A DNA stretch of 64,000 bases from Actinophytocola xanthii (GCF_001921205.1 NZ_MSIE01000044.1:1-64000), one strand, 5' to 3'; numbered from the stretch's first letter, positions 16,634-25,926 are shown. Notes: generated by a model not told the origin, from the sequence alone. Program-made: numbers and translations.

Positions 16634-17359
16634 TCAAGTTTCCCGGGCGATCAGCTCCACGGTCAGCAGCACGGCCACCGCCTCCACCGCCAGCAGCGCG
16701 ATGAGGACGACGATCTGTGTCGCTCCGGCCTGTACCGGGTCGCCGCCGCCGAGCAGGACGCCCACGAACGCCCCCGGCAGGGTCACCAGTCCCACGGTCC
16801 GGGTCTGGTCGAGCACCGGGACGAGCGCCTGGTGCGCGGTGGGCCTGGTGAGCAGCAGCGCCGCGTCCCGGTTCAGCAGGCCCAGCGCGAGACCGGCCTC
16901 GTACTCGCCGTGTCGCGTCTTCAGCTCGTCCAGTGCTCGCCGCCCGGCGAGGGAGGTGGCGGTCATCCCACCGCCGATCAGGATCCCGGCGATCGGGATC
17001 ACCGCCACCGGCTCCAGCGGCACCAGGCGAGTGCCGAGCAGCAGCGCCAGCGCCGGCGCCGCCCCGGCGGCGATCGACAGCGCGGGCGTCGTGCTGAGCC
17101 GCCCGAAGACGCGGCGGGACGAGGTGAGCGCGGCGATCACGTACATGAGCAGCACGAACCCGCCGGTCAGCCAGCCCGAGGCGAGGACGGCGGTGATCAG
17201 CAGGGACACCGCCGCCAGCTGGGCCACGGCCCGGGCGGCCGCCGTGACCACCGGTAGCCAGGGGCCGAGCTGGCCGAGCCGGACGACCAGGGCCGCGAAG
17301 GCGGTCAGCAGTACGAGGACTCCGGCCAGCGGCCAGCCCACCGCGATCATCCCGTTCAC
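16634..17359 (-). CDS. FetB/YbbM-type (UPF0014) ABC transporter permease
   Basis: 241 residues, about seven membrane helices (AGVLVLLTAFAALVV, QLAAVSLLITAVLA, FVLLMYVIAALT and others). The helix with IPIAGILIGGGMTATSLA and the RTVGLVTLPGAFVGVLLGG stretch are family signatures. E. coli FetB, with FetA, is linked to iron efflux. No ATPase gene lies beside it here, so its partner is elsewhere or absent. A GTG at 17359 is used; an ATG three codons later is equally possible and neither has a clear SD. It is divergent from the hydrolase at 17451. Confidence 0.8.
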   Translation of the reverse strand: MNGMIAVGWPLAGVLVLLTAFAALVVRLGQLGPWLPVVTAAARAVAQLAAVSLLITAVLASGWLTGGFVLLMYVIAALTSSRRVFGRLSTTPALSIAAGAAPALALLLGTRLVPLEPVAVIPIAGILIGGGMTATSLAGRRALDELKTRHGEYEAGLALGLLNRDAALLLTRPTAHQALVPVLDQTRTVGLVTLPGAFVGVLLGGGDPVQAGATQIVVLIALLAVEAVAVLLTVELIARET

Positions 17360-17450
17360 CCGACCAGTGTGCGGGTTTCTCCCGGAGCGACGATTCCGGG
17401 CGCGGCGGGGAGTCCTACCGACGTCACCTCCGCTACGAAAGGACGACGTG

Positions 17451-18260
17451 ATGACCACGAGCCACACTCTGGACGTGCCAGGAGCCCGGCTGTACTACGA
17501 GGTCCGGGGTTCGGGACCGGTCCTGGTCGCCATGGGCTCACCGATGAACGCCGCGGCGTTCGCTCCGCTCGCCGACGCCCTCGCCGCCGACCACACCGTG
17601 GTCACCCTCGACCCGCGGGGGATCTCCGGCAGCCGGCTCGAGGACCCGGGCCAGGAGTCCACACCCGACCTGCGTGCCGACGACGTCACCGCGATCCTGG
17701 ACGCGATCGGTGCCGCGGACGCCGACGTCTTCGGCAGCAGCGGCGGCGCGGTCACCGGTCTCGCCCTGGTCACCCGGCACCCGGACCGGGTGCGGACGCT
17801 GGTCGCGCACGAGCCGCCGCTGCTCGAGCTGCTGCCCGACGCCGCCGAGCGGCACGCCGCCACCGAGGCGAACATCGAGGTGTTCCACCGGGACGGGCCG
17901 GGGGCAGCCTGGGCGACGTTCATGGTCAACGCCGGGTTCGACCTGTCCGGCGAGGACGGCGGCGGCCCCGTCGCGCCGGACTACGAGCCAAGCGAGGAGG
18001 ACTTGGCCAACACCGCCCGGTTCTTCGCCCACGAGCTGCGCGGCACCACCCGTTACGTGCCTGACCTCGCGGCGCTCCGGGCGGCCAGGGTGGTCGTGGG
18101 CGTGGGTGCCGCCTCGGGCGGGCTGCTCACCGTCCGGACCTCGGTCGCGCTCGCCGAGTTGTTGGGGTCCGACCCGGTGGAGTTCCCGGGCGACCACGGC
18201 GGCTTCACCGACGTGCCGGTCGAGTTCGCCGAGCGGCTGCGCAAGGTGCTCGCTGGCTGA
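17451..18260 (+). CDS. Alpha/beta hydrolase
   Basis: 269 residues, cytoplasmic. The nucleophile elbow is FGSSGGAV (GxSxG), the oxyanion region RGSGPVLVAMGSPMNA, and the catalytic histidine lies in FPGDHGGFTD near the C-terminus. This resembles the EstX/aryl esterase-like hydrolases common in actinobacteria. Substrate unknown. AAAGGA precedes the ATG at 17451. It converges on the cutinase gene with a strong hairpin between. Confidence 0.85.
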   Translation: MTTSHTLDVPGARLYYEVRGSGPVLVAMGSPMNAAAFAPLADALAADHTVVTLDPRGISGSRLEDPGQESTPDLRADDVTAILDAIGAADADVFGSSGGAVTGLALVTRHPDRVRTLVAHEPPLLELLPDAAERHAATEANIEVFHRDGPGAAWATFMVNAGFDLSGEDGGGPVAPDYEPSEEDLANTARFFAHELRGTTRYVPDLAALRAARVVVGVGAASGGLLTVRTSVALAELLGSDPVEFPGDHGGFTDVPVEFAERLRKVLAG

Positions 18261-18273
18261 CCACAGCGCGAAC

Positions 18274-18303
18274 GCGGGGCACCCGGGTCGCCGGGTGCCC
18301 CGC
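18274..18303. terminator. Bidirectional hairpin terminator
   Basis: Perfect 13-bp arms (18274-18286 and 18291-18303) with a four-base GTCG loop, between the convergent hydrolase and cutinase genes. Confidence 0.7.
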
Positions 18304-18315
18304 TGCCGGTGCCCG

Positions 18316-19179
18316 CTACACGTGCGGGCAGGTGTGGCGGTACTCCTCGATGTCACTGTCGTTCGGCGGCGGGCAGAGAAACTGCTCGTAGCGGGTGTCG
18401 TTGTCGACGAACCGCTTCATCCAGGAGATGAGGTACTTCGCCATCGTGGTGTTCGGCGTGTTCGGGAAGAAGTGGCTTGCCCCGTCCAGCTCCATGTACG
18501 CCTTCTCCGACGCGGCCGGGATGGACTGGTAGAACGGGATCGAGTGCGAGGACACCGATGCCACCGAGTCGCTCTCGCCGCCGATGATGAACGTCGGTGT
18601 CCGCACCGAGGACCAGGTCTTGTCCGCGTTCCACGGTGCGAGCGGCACCGAGGCCTGCAGGGACGGCCGGGTCTCGGTCGCCTCCAGCGAGCCGCCGCCG
18701 CCCATCGAGTGTCCGGACACCGCGAGCCGGGACGCGTCGATGCGCCCGCGGACCGAGGACCGCTGGGTCAGGTAGTCCAGGGCCGCCAGCAGCTGGTCAC
18801 CGCGGCTGTCCGGCTGGTCGAGGACGGTCAGCGTGTCGATGGTGATCACCACGAACCCCTGGGAGGCCAGCCGCGGACCGATCCAGGCGATGCTCGACTG
18901 GGTCGCGGTGAACCCGGGGGACACGGCGACCGCGCCGAAGGTGCCCTCGGCGGTGCTCGTCGGGTAGTAGATCGTCCCGCCCCCGAAGCCGGTCACGACC
19001 AGGCTGGACACCGAGGTCTGGGATACCGCGAACGGACCGCGGGTCGCCTCGATGCTGTTCTCGGTCGGGTCGGGGCCGCGCTCGTACGGGTTCTCCTGCG
19101 CGCTCGCGGTGCTGGCCGTGCCGGCCAGCACCGAGCCGGCCAGGGCCAGCCCGCACAGGGTTCGAAGGGTTCGTCGCAT
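18316..19179 (-). CDS. Secreted cutinase / polyester hydrolase (TfCut2/Cut190-like)
   Basis: 287 residues. The Sec signal peptide ends around STASAQ; the mature protein begins [10 protein letters not shown] as in Thermobifida and Saccharomonospora cutinases. Catalytic triad: Ser in [10 protein letters not shown], Asp in GGESDSVAS, His in DGASHFF. The substrate-groove tryptophan ([11 protein letters not shown]) is kept; the groove tyrosine of TfCut2 (PGYT) is Phe here (PGFT). A C-terminal cysteine pair (FLCPP and HTCPH) matches the family disulphide. The family cleaves cutin, triglycerides and synthetic polyesters. AGAGG sets the ATG at 19179. It is divergent from a TetR gene. Confidence 0.92.
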   Translation of the reverse strand: MRRTLRTLCGLALAGSVLAGTASTASAQENPYERGPDPTENSIEATRGPFAVSQTSVSSLVVTGFGGGTIYYPTSTAEGTFGAVAVSPGFTATQSSIAWIGPRLASQGFVVITIDTLTVLDQPDSRGDQLLAALDYLTQRSSVRGRIDASRLAVSGHSMGGGGSLEATETRPSLQASVPLAPWNADKTWSSVRTPTFIIGGESDSVASVSSHSIPFYQSIPAASEKAYMELDGASHFFPNTPNTTMAKYLISWMKRFVDNDTRYEQFLCPPPNDSDIEEYRHTCPHV

Positions 19180-19335
19180 CTGTCGCACCTCTCGGTCGGC
19201 TCAGCGCTGAGCGCCGGGTTGGAAGCGTATGGTGATGGAAGCGTCGCAGCGAGTAGGCATCACTCGCATCGGTGAAATCGCCGGTGCGTCTGGCAGCCGG
19301 GGTCCGAGCGGCCGCCGCGGCCGTAGGCTTCGGGC

Positions 19336-19953
19336 GTGAGCGCCACGGCCGAGGAGATCGTCCGGGCCGCCGCGCACTGGATCGGGCGCGGCGCCCGCCT
19401 GGACACCCGCACGTTCGCGACGGCCCTCGGCATCTCCCGCAGCACGCTGTTCCGCCGGGTCGGCAACCGCGAGGAGTTGATGGGGGAGGCGCTCTGGTAC
19501 CTGGCCGACCGCACCATGGCGGCCGCTCTGCGCGCGTGGCAGGCGGAGAACGGCGACCGGGTGCGGGACGACTCGGGCGAGCTGCGCTGCCTCGCGGTGA
19601 TGCGCCGGTACCGGTCGGACATCGCCGGCAACGAGGGGTTCCGCCGCCTGCTCGACGAGGAGCCGACGGTAGCGATCCGGGTGCTGACCGACCCGCAGGG
19701 CCGGGTCCAGCCCAGGGTGATGAGCGCCCACGTCGACCTGCTGCGCCGCGACGTCGAGGACGGCGGCTTCGTGCCGGCGGTGAGCCTGGAGAGCCTCTGC
19801 TACGCGATAGTCCGGCTCGGCGAGGCGTTCCTGTACTCCGACGTGCTGGTCGGCCGGGCACCGGACCTGGAGGCCGCGTCGACCTTGCTCGCCGCGCTAG
19901 TCGAGGCGGGTGTCCCGGCTCGGGAGTCCTCCGTCCGGGCGACCGCCTTGTGA
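19336..19953 (+). CDS. TetR-family regulator (QsdR-like)
   Basis: 205 residues. The N-terminal helix-turn-helix is TFATALGISRSTLFRRVGNREELM; the C-terminal ligand domain carries the QsdR-type pattern (FRRLLDEEPTVAIRVLTDPQG). In rhodococci QsdR controls a lactonase in gamma-lactone catabolism; only family-level resemblance is claimed. Start GTG 19336. Its stop codon lies inside an inverted repeat that also precedes the acyl-CoA ligase, suggesting it controls that gene and possibly itself. Confidence 0.85.
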   Translation: MSATAEEIVRAAAHWIGRGARLDTRTFATALGISRSTLFRRVGNREELMGEALWYLADRTMAAALRAWQAENGDRVRDDSGELRCLAVMRRYRSDIAGNEGFRRLLDEEPTVAIRVLTDPQGRVQPRVMSAHVDLLRRDVEDGGFVPAVSLESLCYAIVRLGEAFLYSDVLVGRAPDLEAASTLLAALVEAGVPARESSVRATAL

Positions 19954-19975
19954 AACACATCCGGCTGGTGTTTCA
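19951..19975. promoter_or_regulatory. Inverted repeat, candidate TetR operator
   Basis: TGAAACAC, nine bases, GTGTTTCA: perfect 8-bp arms placed between the TetR gene and the acyl-CoA ligase 40 bp downstream. Confidence 0.55.
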
Positions 19976-20014
19976 TCGGGGGGCCGGCGTTCACCGTTGA
20001 CGCGAGGAGAGCCG

Positions 20015-21589
20015 ATGCCTGCCTGGACCGACGCGTGCTGGCCACCCGGTCTCCCCGGATCGCTCGCCTATCCCGAGGTCCCGGTCGGTGCGATCCTCGC
20101 CGGCTCGGCCCGGCGCTACCGCGACCGCGTGGCCTTCGCCCGGGGCGGCGAGGAGCTGACCTACTCGGAGCTGGGCCGACGCGCCGCTCGCTTCGCGGGC
20201 GGTCTGCTCGCCCGCGGCGTCTCCCGCGGCGACCGGGTGGCCCTGCGGATGCCGAACTGCCTGGAGTACCCGGTGGCCTACTACGGGACACTGCTCGCCG
20301 GCGCGGTGTTCGTCCCGGTCAACCCGCTCCTGCCGGAGCCGGCCGCGGCCAGGCAGATCGCCGACGCCGGCGCGGTGCTCGTGGTCACCGCGGCGGAGGT
20401 GCCCTCGATCTGCGAGGGGCATCCGGAGCTGCCCCCCGAGGTGGAGATCGACGTGCGCACGGACCTGGCGCACCTCGCGTACACCGGCGGCACCACGGGC
20501 GAGTCCAAGGGGGTTCGACTCTCGCACCGCAACGTGGTGGTCAACACCCTGCAGTACGCCTGCTGGGGCACGGGTTCGCTGCCGGCGCTGGACAGCGACG
20601 GCGGGCTCGTGCTCGACCAGGTCGGCGACGAGAGCGAGTGGCCGACCCGGCTGGGCACGGCGGTGGCGGTCAACCTGACCCCGTGGTTCCACGCAATGGG
20701 CACGGTCGCCGGCCTGAACGCGTTGCTGCTCTGCGGGTACTCGACGGTGCTGCACGACCGGCTCGACCCCGCCGCCTACCTCGCCGACGTGCAACGCCTG
20801 CGGGTCACGTCGATGGGCGGCGCGCCGGCGCTGTTCGCCGCGCTGCTCGCCTGCCCGGACATCGCCACGACCGACCTGTCCTCGGTGCGCGCGATCTCCT
20901 CGGGCGCCGCGCCGATGCCGGTGGAGATGATCCGGCGGCTGCGCGAGCTGGCGCCGGACGCCGTGATCAGCGAGGGCTACGGGCTGACCGAGGTGACGAT
21001 GGGCGCGACGCTCGGCCCGACCCACCGATCCGGGCTGCGCAAGCCGGGAACGGTCGGGGTGCCGATCTTCGACACCGAGGTGCGGGTCACTGGCCACGAC
21101 GGCGAGCCGCTGCCCGCCGGTGAGCGTGGCGAGGTGTGCATCCGCGGGCCCCAGGTGATGGCCGGCTACCACAACCGTCCGGACGCGACGGACGAGGTGC
21201 TCAGGGACGGTTGGCTGCACACCGGCGACGTCGGCGTCCTCGACGAGGACGGTTATCTGTCCATTGTGGATCGCATGAAGGACATGCTGCTCTACAAGGG
21301 CTACAACGTCTACCCACGCGAGCTCGAGGAGCTGCTCGCCGCGCACCCGGCCGTGCTCGCGGCGGCGGTCGTCGGCCGTCCGGACCAGGCTGTCGGTGAG
21401 CTGCCGGTGGCCTTCGTCGTGCCGGCCGACCGGTCGGTGAGCGCGGAGGACCTGATGGGCGCGGTGAACGAGCAGGTCGTGGCCTACAAAAGGTTGCGGG
21501 AGGTGCACTTCGTGGACCAGATCCCGATCTCGGCGGCCGGCAAGGTGCTCAAGCGGGAACTGCGCGGCCGGCTCGTCGACGTCCCGTGA
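20015..21589 (+). CDS. Acyl-CoA synthetase / AMP-dependent ligase
   Basis: 524 residues of the ANL superfamily, activating a carboxylic acid with ATP and CoA. Cores: YTGGTTGESKGV (P-loop), EGYGLTEV (A5), GWLHTGDVGVLDEDGYL (A7), DRMKDMLLYKGYNVYP (hinge) and AGKVLKRELR with the catalytic lysine. Medium- or long-chain fatty acids are likely substrates. GAGGAG fixes the ATG at 20015. It is preceded by a TetR operator candidate, and its stop overlaps the LAL regulator start (GTGA), so the two are coupled. Confidence 0.9.
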   Translation: MPAWTDACWPPGLPGSLAYPEVPVGAILAGSARRYRDRVAFARGGEELTYSELGRRAARFAGGLLARGVSRGDRVALRMPNCLEYPVAYYGTLLAGAVFVPVNPLLPEPAAARQIADAGAVLVVTAAEVPSICEGHPELPPEVEIDVRTDLAHLAYTGGTTGESKGVRLSHRNVVVNTLQYACWGTGSLPALDSDGGLVLDQVGDESEWPTRLGTAVAVNLTPWFHAMGTVAGLNALLLCGYSTVLHDRLDPAAYLADVQRLRVTSMGGAPALFAALLACPDIATTDLSSVRAISSGAAPMPVEMIRRLRELAPDAVISEGYGLTEVTMGATLGPTHRSGLRKPGTVGVPIFDTEVRVTGHDGEPLPAGERGEVCIRGPQVMAGYHNRPDATDEVLRDGWLHTGDVGVLDEDGYLSIVDRMKDMLLYKGYNVYPRELEELLAAHPAVLAAAVVGRPDQAVGELPVAFVVPADRSVSAEDLMGAVNEQVVAYKRLREVHFVDQIPISAAGKVLKRELRGRLVDVP

Positions 21590-24414
21590 GGCCCGCCCTG
21601 CTCGGCAGGGCGGCCGAGCTGCGCAGGCTGGCCGCGCTCGCCGAGACGGGTGGCGCGCTGCTGCTGCTCGGCGAGGCGGGCATGGGCAAGACGACCATCT
21701 TGTCCACAGTAGACGCCACGGTCGCCGTGTCGGGACTACTGGCCGAGCGCGACGTCCCGTTCGCCGCGCTGCACCGCCTGCTGGCCCCGCTGACCGACCG
21801 GTTCCCGCTGGTGCCCGCGCAACAGGCGGAGGCTCTGCGCGACGCCGTCGGCCTCGCCGGTCGCCCCGACGGGTTCCTGCTGCGCTGCGGCGTCCACCGC
21901 CTGCTGACCGTGCTTGCCGAGACCGCCCCGGTACGCGTGTGCGTGGACGACGCGCAGTGGTTGGACGCCGAGTCGCTGGCGGTCCTGGCCTTCGCCGCCA
22001 GGCGCCTGGCTGGCCACCCGGTGGCCGTGGTCCTCGCCGCCCGCCCCGAGCTCGCCCGGCCCGGTCACGACCCGCTGGCCGGCATCCCCAGGATGTGGCT
22101 CCCGCCGTTGCCGGAGGAGGCGTGCGAGCGCCTGCTGCCGCTCCCCGCCGGGGTTCGCGCGGTGCTGACCGAGCTGGCCGGCGGCAACCCCCAGGACCTG
22201 CTCGCGCTGGCCGAGTCGCTGAGCCCGGCGCAGCTCGCCGACCGCGCCCCCCTGCCGGAGGTGCTGCCGGAGGGACGCGCCGCCGACTACCGCGCTCGCC
22301 TGGCCGCCCTGTCCCCGCCCGCGCGGCTGCTGTTGGTCTGCGTCGCCGCGGAGCCCTCGGCGGACCTTGAGGCGCTGCATGGCTGCGCCACCCCCGCCGC
22401 CGTCGAGGAGCTGTTGACCGCGGGCCTGCTCCGCCTGGCCGGGACCGCGCCCCGCCTGCCGAGCCCGCTGGTGCGCGCCACCCTCTACCACCTGGCCACG
22501 GCCGCCGAGCGCCAGGCCGCCCACGCCTTCCTGGCCACCGCGCTGACCGGCCCCCGCCGCATCTGGCACCAGGCGATGGCCGCCCCCGACCCGGGCCCGC
22601 CCCTGGGTGACGCTCCAGCCAGCGCGGCCCCCGACCCGACCTCGCCCCTGGGTGACGCTCCGGCCAGCGCGGCCGCCGACCCGACCTCGCCCCTGGGTGA
22701 CGCCCTGGCCAGCGACGCCCCCGGCCCGAGCCCGCCCCTGGGTGACGCCCTGGCCAGCGCGGCCGCCGGCACCGACCCCGCGACCGCCACCAGCCTCCTG
22801 GAACGGGCCGCCGTCCTCACCGTCCACCCCGATCACCGGGCGACCCGCCTGTTGGCCGCGGCCGAACAGGCCTGGCTGGCCGGCCGCCCCGGCCGAGCTC
22901 GCACCCTGTTGTCCCGCTGCCACCCGAGCACTCGCCAGGCCGGCCGCGAACCCACCGGCACCTCCGAGGCCGCAGCGGCCGTCCTCGCCAGGGCCGCTCT
23001 GCTCCGGGGCGAGATCGAGCTGCGTGACGGGGAGCCGGCCGTCGCCACACACGAGCTGGCGGCCGCGGCCGAGGAGCTGGCCGACCCCACCGAGGCAGCC
23101 ACCGCTCTCCTCCTCGCCGGGGAGGCGCGCCGGCTCGGGGGTGACCTCGCCGGCTACCAGGCTCTCTCCGCCCGGGTCCCCGGCCTGCTCGCCCGCTTCG
23201 CGGCCACCGGGAGAACCGAGCCGGTACTGGCCCTCGCCGCCGCGCAGTTCGCCGGCGCGAGCGCCACCTTCACCGGGCGGCACGCCCGGGCCAGGGAGCC
23301 CCTGCGCGAGGTGGTGGCGCTGGGCTCGGCGAGCACGGACGGCGGCTCGGCGGTCTGGGCGGCGGAGGCCGCGTTCGCGCTGGGTGACCTCGAGCGGACC
23401 TTCGAGTGCGCCGCCGCCGCGGTCAGCCGCGCGAGGGCTGGCCGCCGCGCCGCCGCGCTGCCGTGGGCGCTGGTCCACCTGGCGCTCGCCGCGATCACGC
23501 TGGACCGGCACCGGGTGGCACAGGCCGCGACGGCCGAGGGCCTCGCCGCGTCGGTCGCCGCCGGCCAACGCAACACCTGGGCCGAGCACCTCTCCCTCCG
23601 TGCCCTGTCCGCCGCGTTGCTCGGCGACCGGGAGGTCGCCCTGGCCGCCCTGGACAGCGCCGCCCCCGGGATCGCGGCGCGTGCTCTTGGCCGTCCCGGC
23701 GCGGTCAGCGCGTGGGCCCTGGCCTGCCTCGACCTCGTCGACGACCGGCCGGGCGACGCCCTCGGCCGGCTGGAGACCCTGTGCGCCGGCGTGAGCGGCG
23801 ACCAACCGGCCATCCGCGTGCTCACCACCGCACAGCTGGTCGAGGCGGCGGTCCGCGCCGAGCAGCCGGACCGCGTCACGCGCGCCCTGGCCACGTTCGA
23901 CGAATGGGTGCTGGCCGGCGCCGACCCGGCCTGGCTCGCCCTGTCCCACCGGTGCCACGGCCTGCTCGCCGAGGACCTCGACGGCGCCGAACACCACTTC
24001 CGCACCGCGCTGACCCTGCACCGCCGGGCCGGCTCGGCACTGGAGCTGGCCAGGACCCAGCTCGCCTACGCCAACCGCCTCCGACGCCACCGGCGTACCC
24101 GGATGGCACGCGAGCAGTTCCGCGCCGCGCTGCGCGGGTTCCGGCTGGCCGGTGCCGACCACTGGGCCGAGCGCGCCCGGACCGGGCTACGTGCCTCGGG
24201 GGAGAGCGTCGAGGACGCGAGGGCGACGCTGGCCGGCCTCACCCCGCAGCAGGCCGAGATCTCCCGGCTGGTCGCAGTGGGGGAGACCAACAAGGAGATC
24301 GCCCGCCGCCTGGTGATCAGCCACCGCACCGTCGACCACCACCTGCGCAACATCTTCGCCACGCTCGGAGTGCGCTCCCGGGTGGAGCTGGCACGCCGCG
24401 TAACCGACCTCTAG
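21586..24414 (+). CDS. LuxR-family ATP-binding (LAL/MalT-like) transcriptional regulator
   Basis: 942 residues. An N-terminal AAA/NACHT-like ATPase with Walker A GEAGMGKTT (~residue 30) and Walker B-like VRVCVDDAQW. A long alpha-helical TPR-like middle. A C-terminal LuxR HTH (LTPQQAEISRLVAVGETNKEIARRL, written here as its core only: NKEIARRLVISHRTV). LALs are activators of secondary or carbon metabolism. Residues ~334-393 contain four 15-residue Pro-Ala-rich repeats. Its GTG overlaps the ligase stop, so it is expressed with that gene. An inverted repeat follows the stop. Confidence 0.9.
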   Translation: MRPALLGRAAELRRLAALAETGGALLLLGEAGMGKTTILSTVDATVAVSGLLAERDVPFAALHRLLAPLTDRFPLVPAQQAEALRDAVGLAGRPDGFLLRCGVHRLLTVLAETAPVRVCVDDAQWLDAESLAVLAFAARRLAGHPVAVVLAARPELARPGHDPLAGIPRMWLPPLPEEACERLLPLPAGVRAVLTELAGGNPQDLLALAESLSPAQLADRAPLPEVLPEGRAADYRARLAALSPPARLLLVCVAAEPSADLEALHGCATPAAVEELLTAGLLRLAGTAPRLPSPLVRATLYHLATAAERQAAHAFLATALTGPRRIWHQAMAAPDPGPPLGDAPASAAPDPTSPLGDAPASAAADPTSPLGDALASDAPGPSPPLGDALASAAAGTDPATATSLLERAAVLTVHPDHRATRLLAAAEQAWLAGRPGRARTLLSRCHPSTRQAGREPTGTSEAAAAVLARAALLRGEIELRDGEPAVATHELAAAAEELADPTEAATALLLAGEARRLGGDLAGYQALSARVPGLLARFAATGRTEPVLALAAAQFAGASATFTGRHARAREPLREVVALGSASTDGGSAVWAAEAAFALGDLERTFECAAAAVSRARAGRRAAALPWALVHLALAAITLDRHRVAQAATAEGLAASVAAGQRNTWAEHLSLRALSAALLGDREVALAALDSAAPGIAARALGRPGAVSAWALACLDLVDDRPGDALGRLETLCAGVSGDQPAIRVLTTAQLVEAAVRAEQPDRVTRALATFDEWVLAGADPAWLALSHRCHGLLAEDLDGAEHHFRTALTLHRRAGSALELARTQLAYANRLRRHRRTRMAREQFRAALRGFRLAGADHWAERARTGLRASGESVEDARATLAGLTPQQAEISRLVAVGETNKEIARRLVISHRTVDHHLRNIFATLGVRSRVELARRVTDL
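22585..22764 (+). repeat. Coding minisatellite, 4 x 45 bp
   Basis: Four in-frame 45-bp units starting at 22585, 22630, 22675 and 22720, encoding variants of PDPTSPLGDAPASAA. They form a linker within the LAL regulator. Confidence 0.9.
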
Positions 24415-24484
24415 GTGCCATCTTGGCACCGCTTGGTGCCAAGATGGCTTGCGCAGCCGGCGACGCGGTGCCATAGTTGTGCCA
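24415..24484 (+). promoter_or_regulatory. GTGCCA half-site array (candidate RHH operator) with 14-bp hairpin
   Basis: GTGCCA occurs at 24415, 24436, 24468 and 24479, and its complement TGGCAC at 24424. Arms 24417-24430 and 24435-24448 are perfect 14-bp inverted repeats with a four-base centre. The last half-site runs into the ATG of the RHH gene. The hairpin part could also terminate the LAL transcript. Confidence 0.6.
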
Positions 24485-24993
24485 TGGACCTGACGCCCCA
24501 CGTCGACAACCTCCGGCACCAGCTTGCTGTCGCAGCCGAAGCCGCAGGTGAGGAGGCACGTCTGCTTGCCGAGCGGATGCTGGCACCCATCGACGCGGCG
24601 ACCAGGCTCACGCTGTTGACCGTGCTCTCGGCGGCGGCGGAGGAGATCACCCGCGAGCTCGCCCCGGGCTCGGTGGACGTTCGTCTCCGTGGCCAGGACG
24701 CCGAGTTCGTCGTCTCGCAACCCGCAGCCGAGTCGCGGGCCACTGCGGCACCAGATATGGCACCACCCGCGCCACCGGTGGCACCCGAGCCCGACGATGG
24801 GGCCACCACTCGCCTGAACCTCCGCCTGCCGGAGAGCCTCAAGGCCCGGATCGACGAGGCGGCCGGAAAGGCCGGGCTCTCGGCGAACGCCTGGCTCATC
24901 CGGGTCGCCTCCGCGGCCCTCGCCGAGAACGAGCGGCCGGTCCGGCGGGAGAACAGCTGGAGCGGCCAGCACTACACCGGCTGGGTCCGCTGA
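24484..24993 (+). CDS. Ribbon-helix-helix / HicB-like regulatory protein
   Basis: 169 residues. The C-terminal ~45 residues (TRLNLRLPESLKARIDEAAGKAG, core LRLPESLKARI) are an RHH DNA-binding domain as in Arc/CopG/HicB antitoxins. The N-terminal ~95 residues are helical (DLTPHVDNLRHQLAVAAEA) and carry a conserved family pattern. No toxin gene is adjacent; the next genes are DUF4097 and an ABC transporter, so an operon autoregulator is more likely than an antitoxin. The ATG at 24484 overlaps the operator array and has no SD, so initiation may be leaderless or weak. Confidence 0.75.
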   Translation: MDLTPHVDNLRHQLAVAAEAAGEEARLLAERMLAPIDAATRLTLLTVLSAAAEEITRELAPGSVDVRLRGQDAEFVVSQPAAESRATAAPDMAPPAPPVAPEPDDGATTRLNLRLPESLKARIDEAAGKAGLSANAWLIRVASAALAENERPVRRENSWSGQHYTGWVR

Positions 24994-25074
24994 CCAGCCG
25001 CTGACTTCCCGGGGCGTCGTCCCGGGCCCCTGACCAGCACACGAGCACCACCGACACCTTGTGAGGGCAGAGCC

Positions 25075-25926
25075 ATGCCTGAATTCGCCACGCCGGAACC
25101 CATCTCCGTCGTCCTGGCGGCGGTCACGGCCAACACCACGATCATCGCCGGCGACCGCGCGGACACCGTCGTCGAGGTCCGGCCGACCAACGAGTCCAAC
25201 GCCTCCGACGTGCGCGCCGCCGGCGCGGTACGCGTCACGTACGCCGACGGCCAGCTGCTGGTGAAGGGGGCCCGGCGGAGCAGCATCTTCAGCAGCAAGT
25301 CGGAGTCGTTCGACGTCCACATCGAGCTGCCGGCCGGCTCGGCGGTAGACGCCGACGTGACCTCGGGCGGGTTCACCGCCGAGGGCCGGCTTGGCCGGTG
25401 CCGGTTCAAGACCTACGACGGCGGTGCCCACTTCGAGGAGACCGGGCCGGTACAGGTGAGCCTGGGCATGGGCCGGGTGTCCGTTGCCCGCGCCTCCGGT
25501 GACGTCGACGTCAGCACCGGCACCGGCGACGTCCGGCTCGGCGAGGTCGAGGGCTCGGCCGTGGTGAAGAACCTGAACGGCAGCACGCGGATCGGCCGCA
25601 TCACCGGCGAGCTGCGGGTGAACTCGGCCAACGGGGACACCGTCGTCGAGCGCGCCGGATCCGGGGTGCACGTCCGCTCGGCCAAAGGCGGCGTGCGGAT
25701 CGACGAGGTGAGCCGGGGGGTCGTCGATCTCGACGTCGCCTCGGGCGACCTGGAGGTCGGGATCCGGGAGGGCACCGCGGCCTGGCTCGACGTGAACTCG
25801 GTGAGCGGGCGGGTGCACAACCGGATGACCCCGACCGACCACGCGCCGGAACCGGGCGAGGTGGCCGAAGTGCGGGCGCGCACGATCGCCGGCGACATCG
25901 TGGTCCACCGGGCGGACATCCGATGA
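25075..25926 (+). CDS. DUF4097 beta-strand repeat protein
   Basis: 283 residues of the putative-adhesin DUF4097 fold: repeated short strands with periodic glycine/aspartate (SGDVDVSTGTGDVRLGEVEG, core VSTGTGDVRLG), forming a right-handed beta-solenoid. There is no signal peptide or lipobox, so it is probably cytoplasmic or membrane-associated through partners. The family often accompanies ABC transporters and anti-sigma systems; its role is unknown. GAGGG precedes the ATG at 25075. It overlaps by frame with the leader of the ABC ATPase gene. Confidence 0.85.
   Translation: MPEFATPEPISVVLAAVTANTTIIAGDRADTVVEVRPTNESNASDVRAAGAVRVTYADGQLLVKGARRSSIFSSKSESFDVHIELPAGSAVDADVTSGGFTAEGRLGRCRFKTYDGGAHFEETGPVQVSLGMGRVSVARASGDVDVSTGTGDVRLGEVEGSAVVKNLNGSTRIGRITGELRVNSANGDTVVERAGSGVHVRSAKGGVRIDEVSRGVVDLDVASGDLEVGIREGTAAWLDVNSVSGRVHNRMTPTDHAPEPGEVAEVRARTIAGDIVVHRADIR

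Noticed and set aside
22585-22764. CRISPR-like regular repeats
   Set aside because: 45-bp units are directly joined with no spacers and encode an in-frame protein linker.
24484-24993. HicB antitoxin of a HicAB toxin-antitoxin system
   Set aside because: No HicA-like small toxin gene on either side; the operon context is transport.
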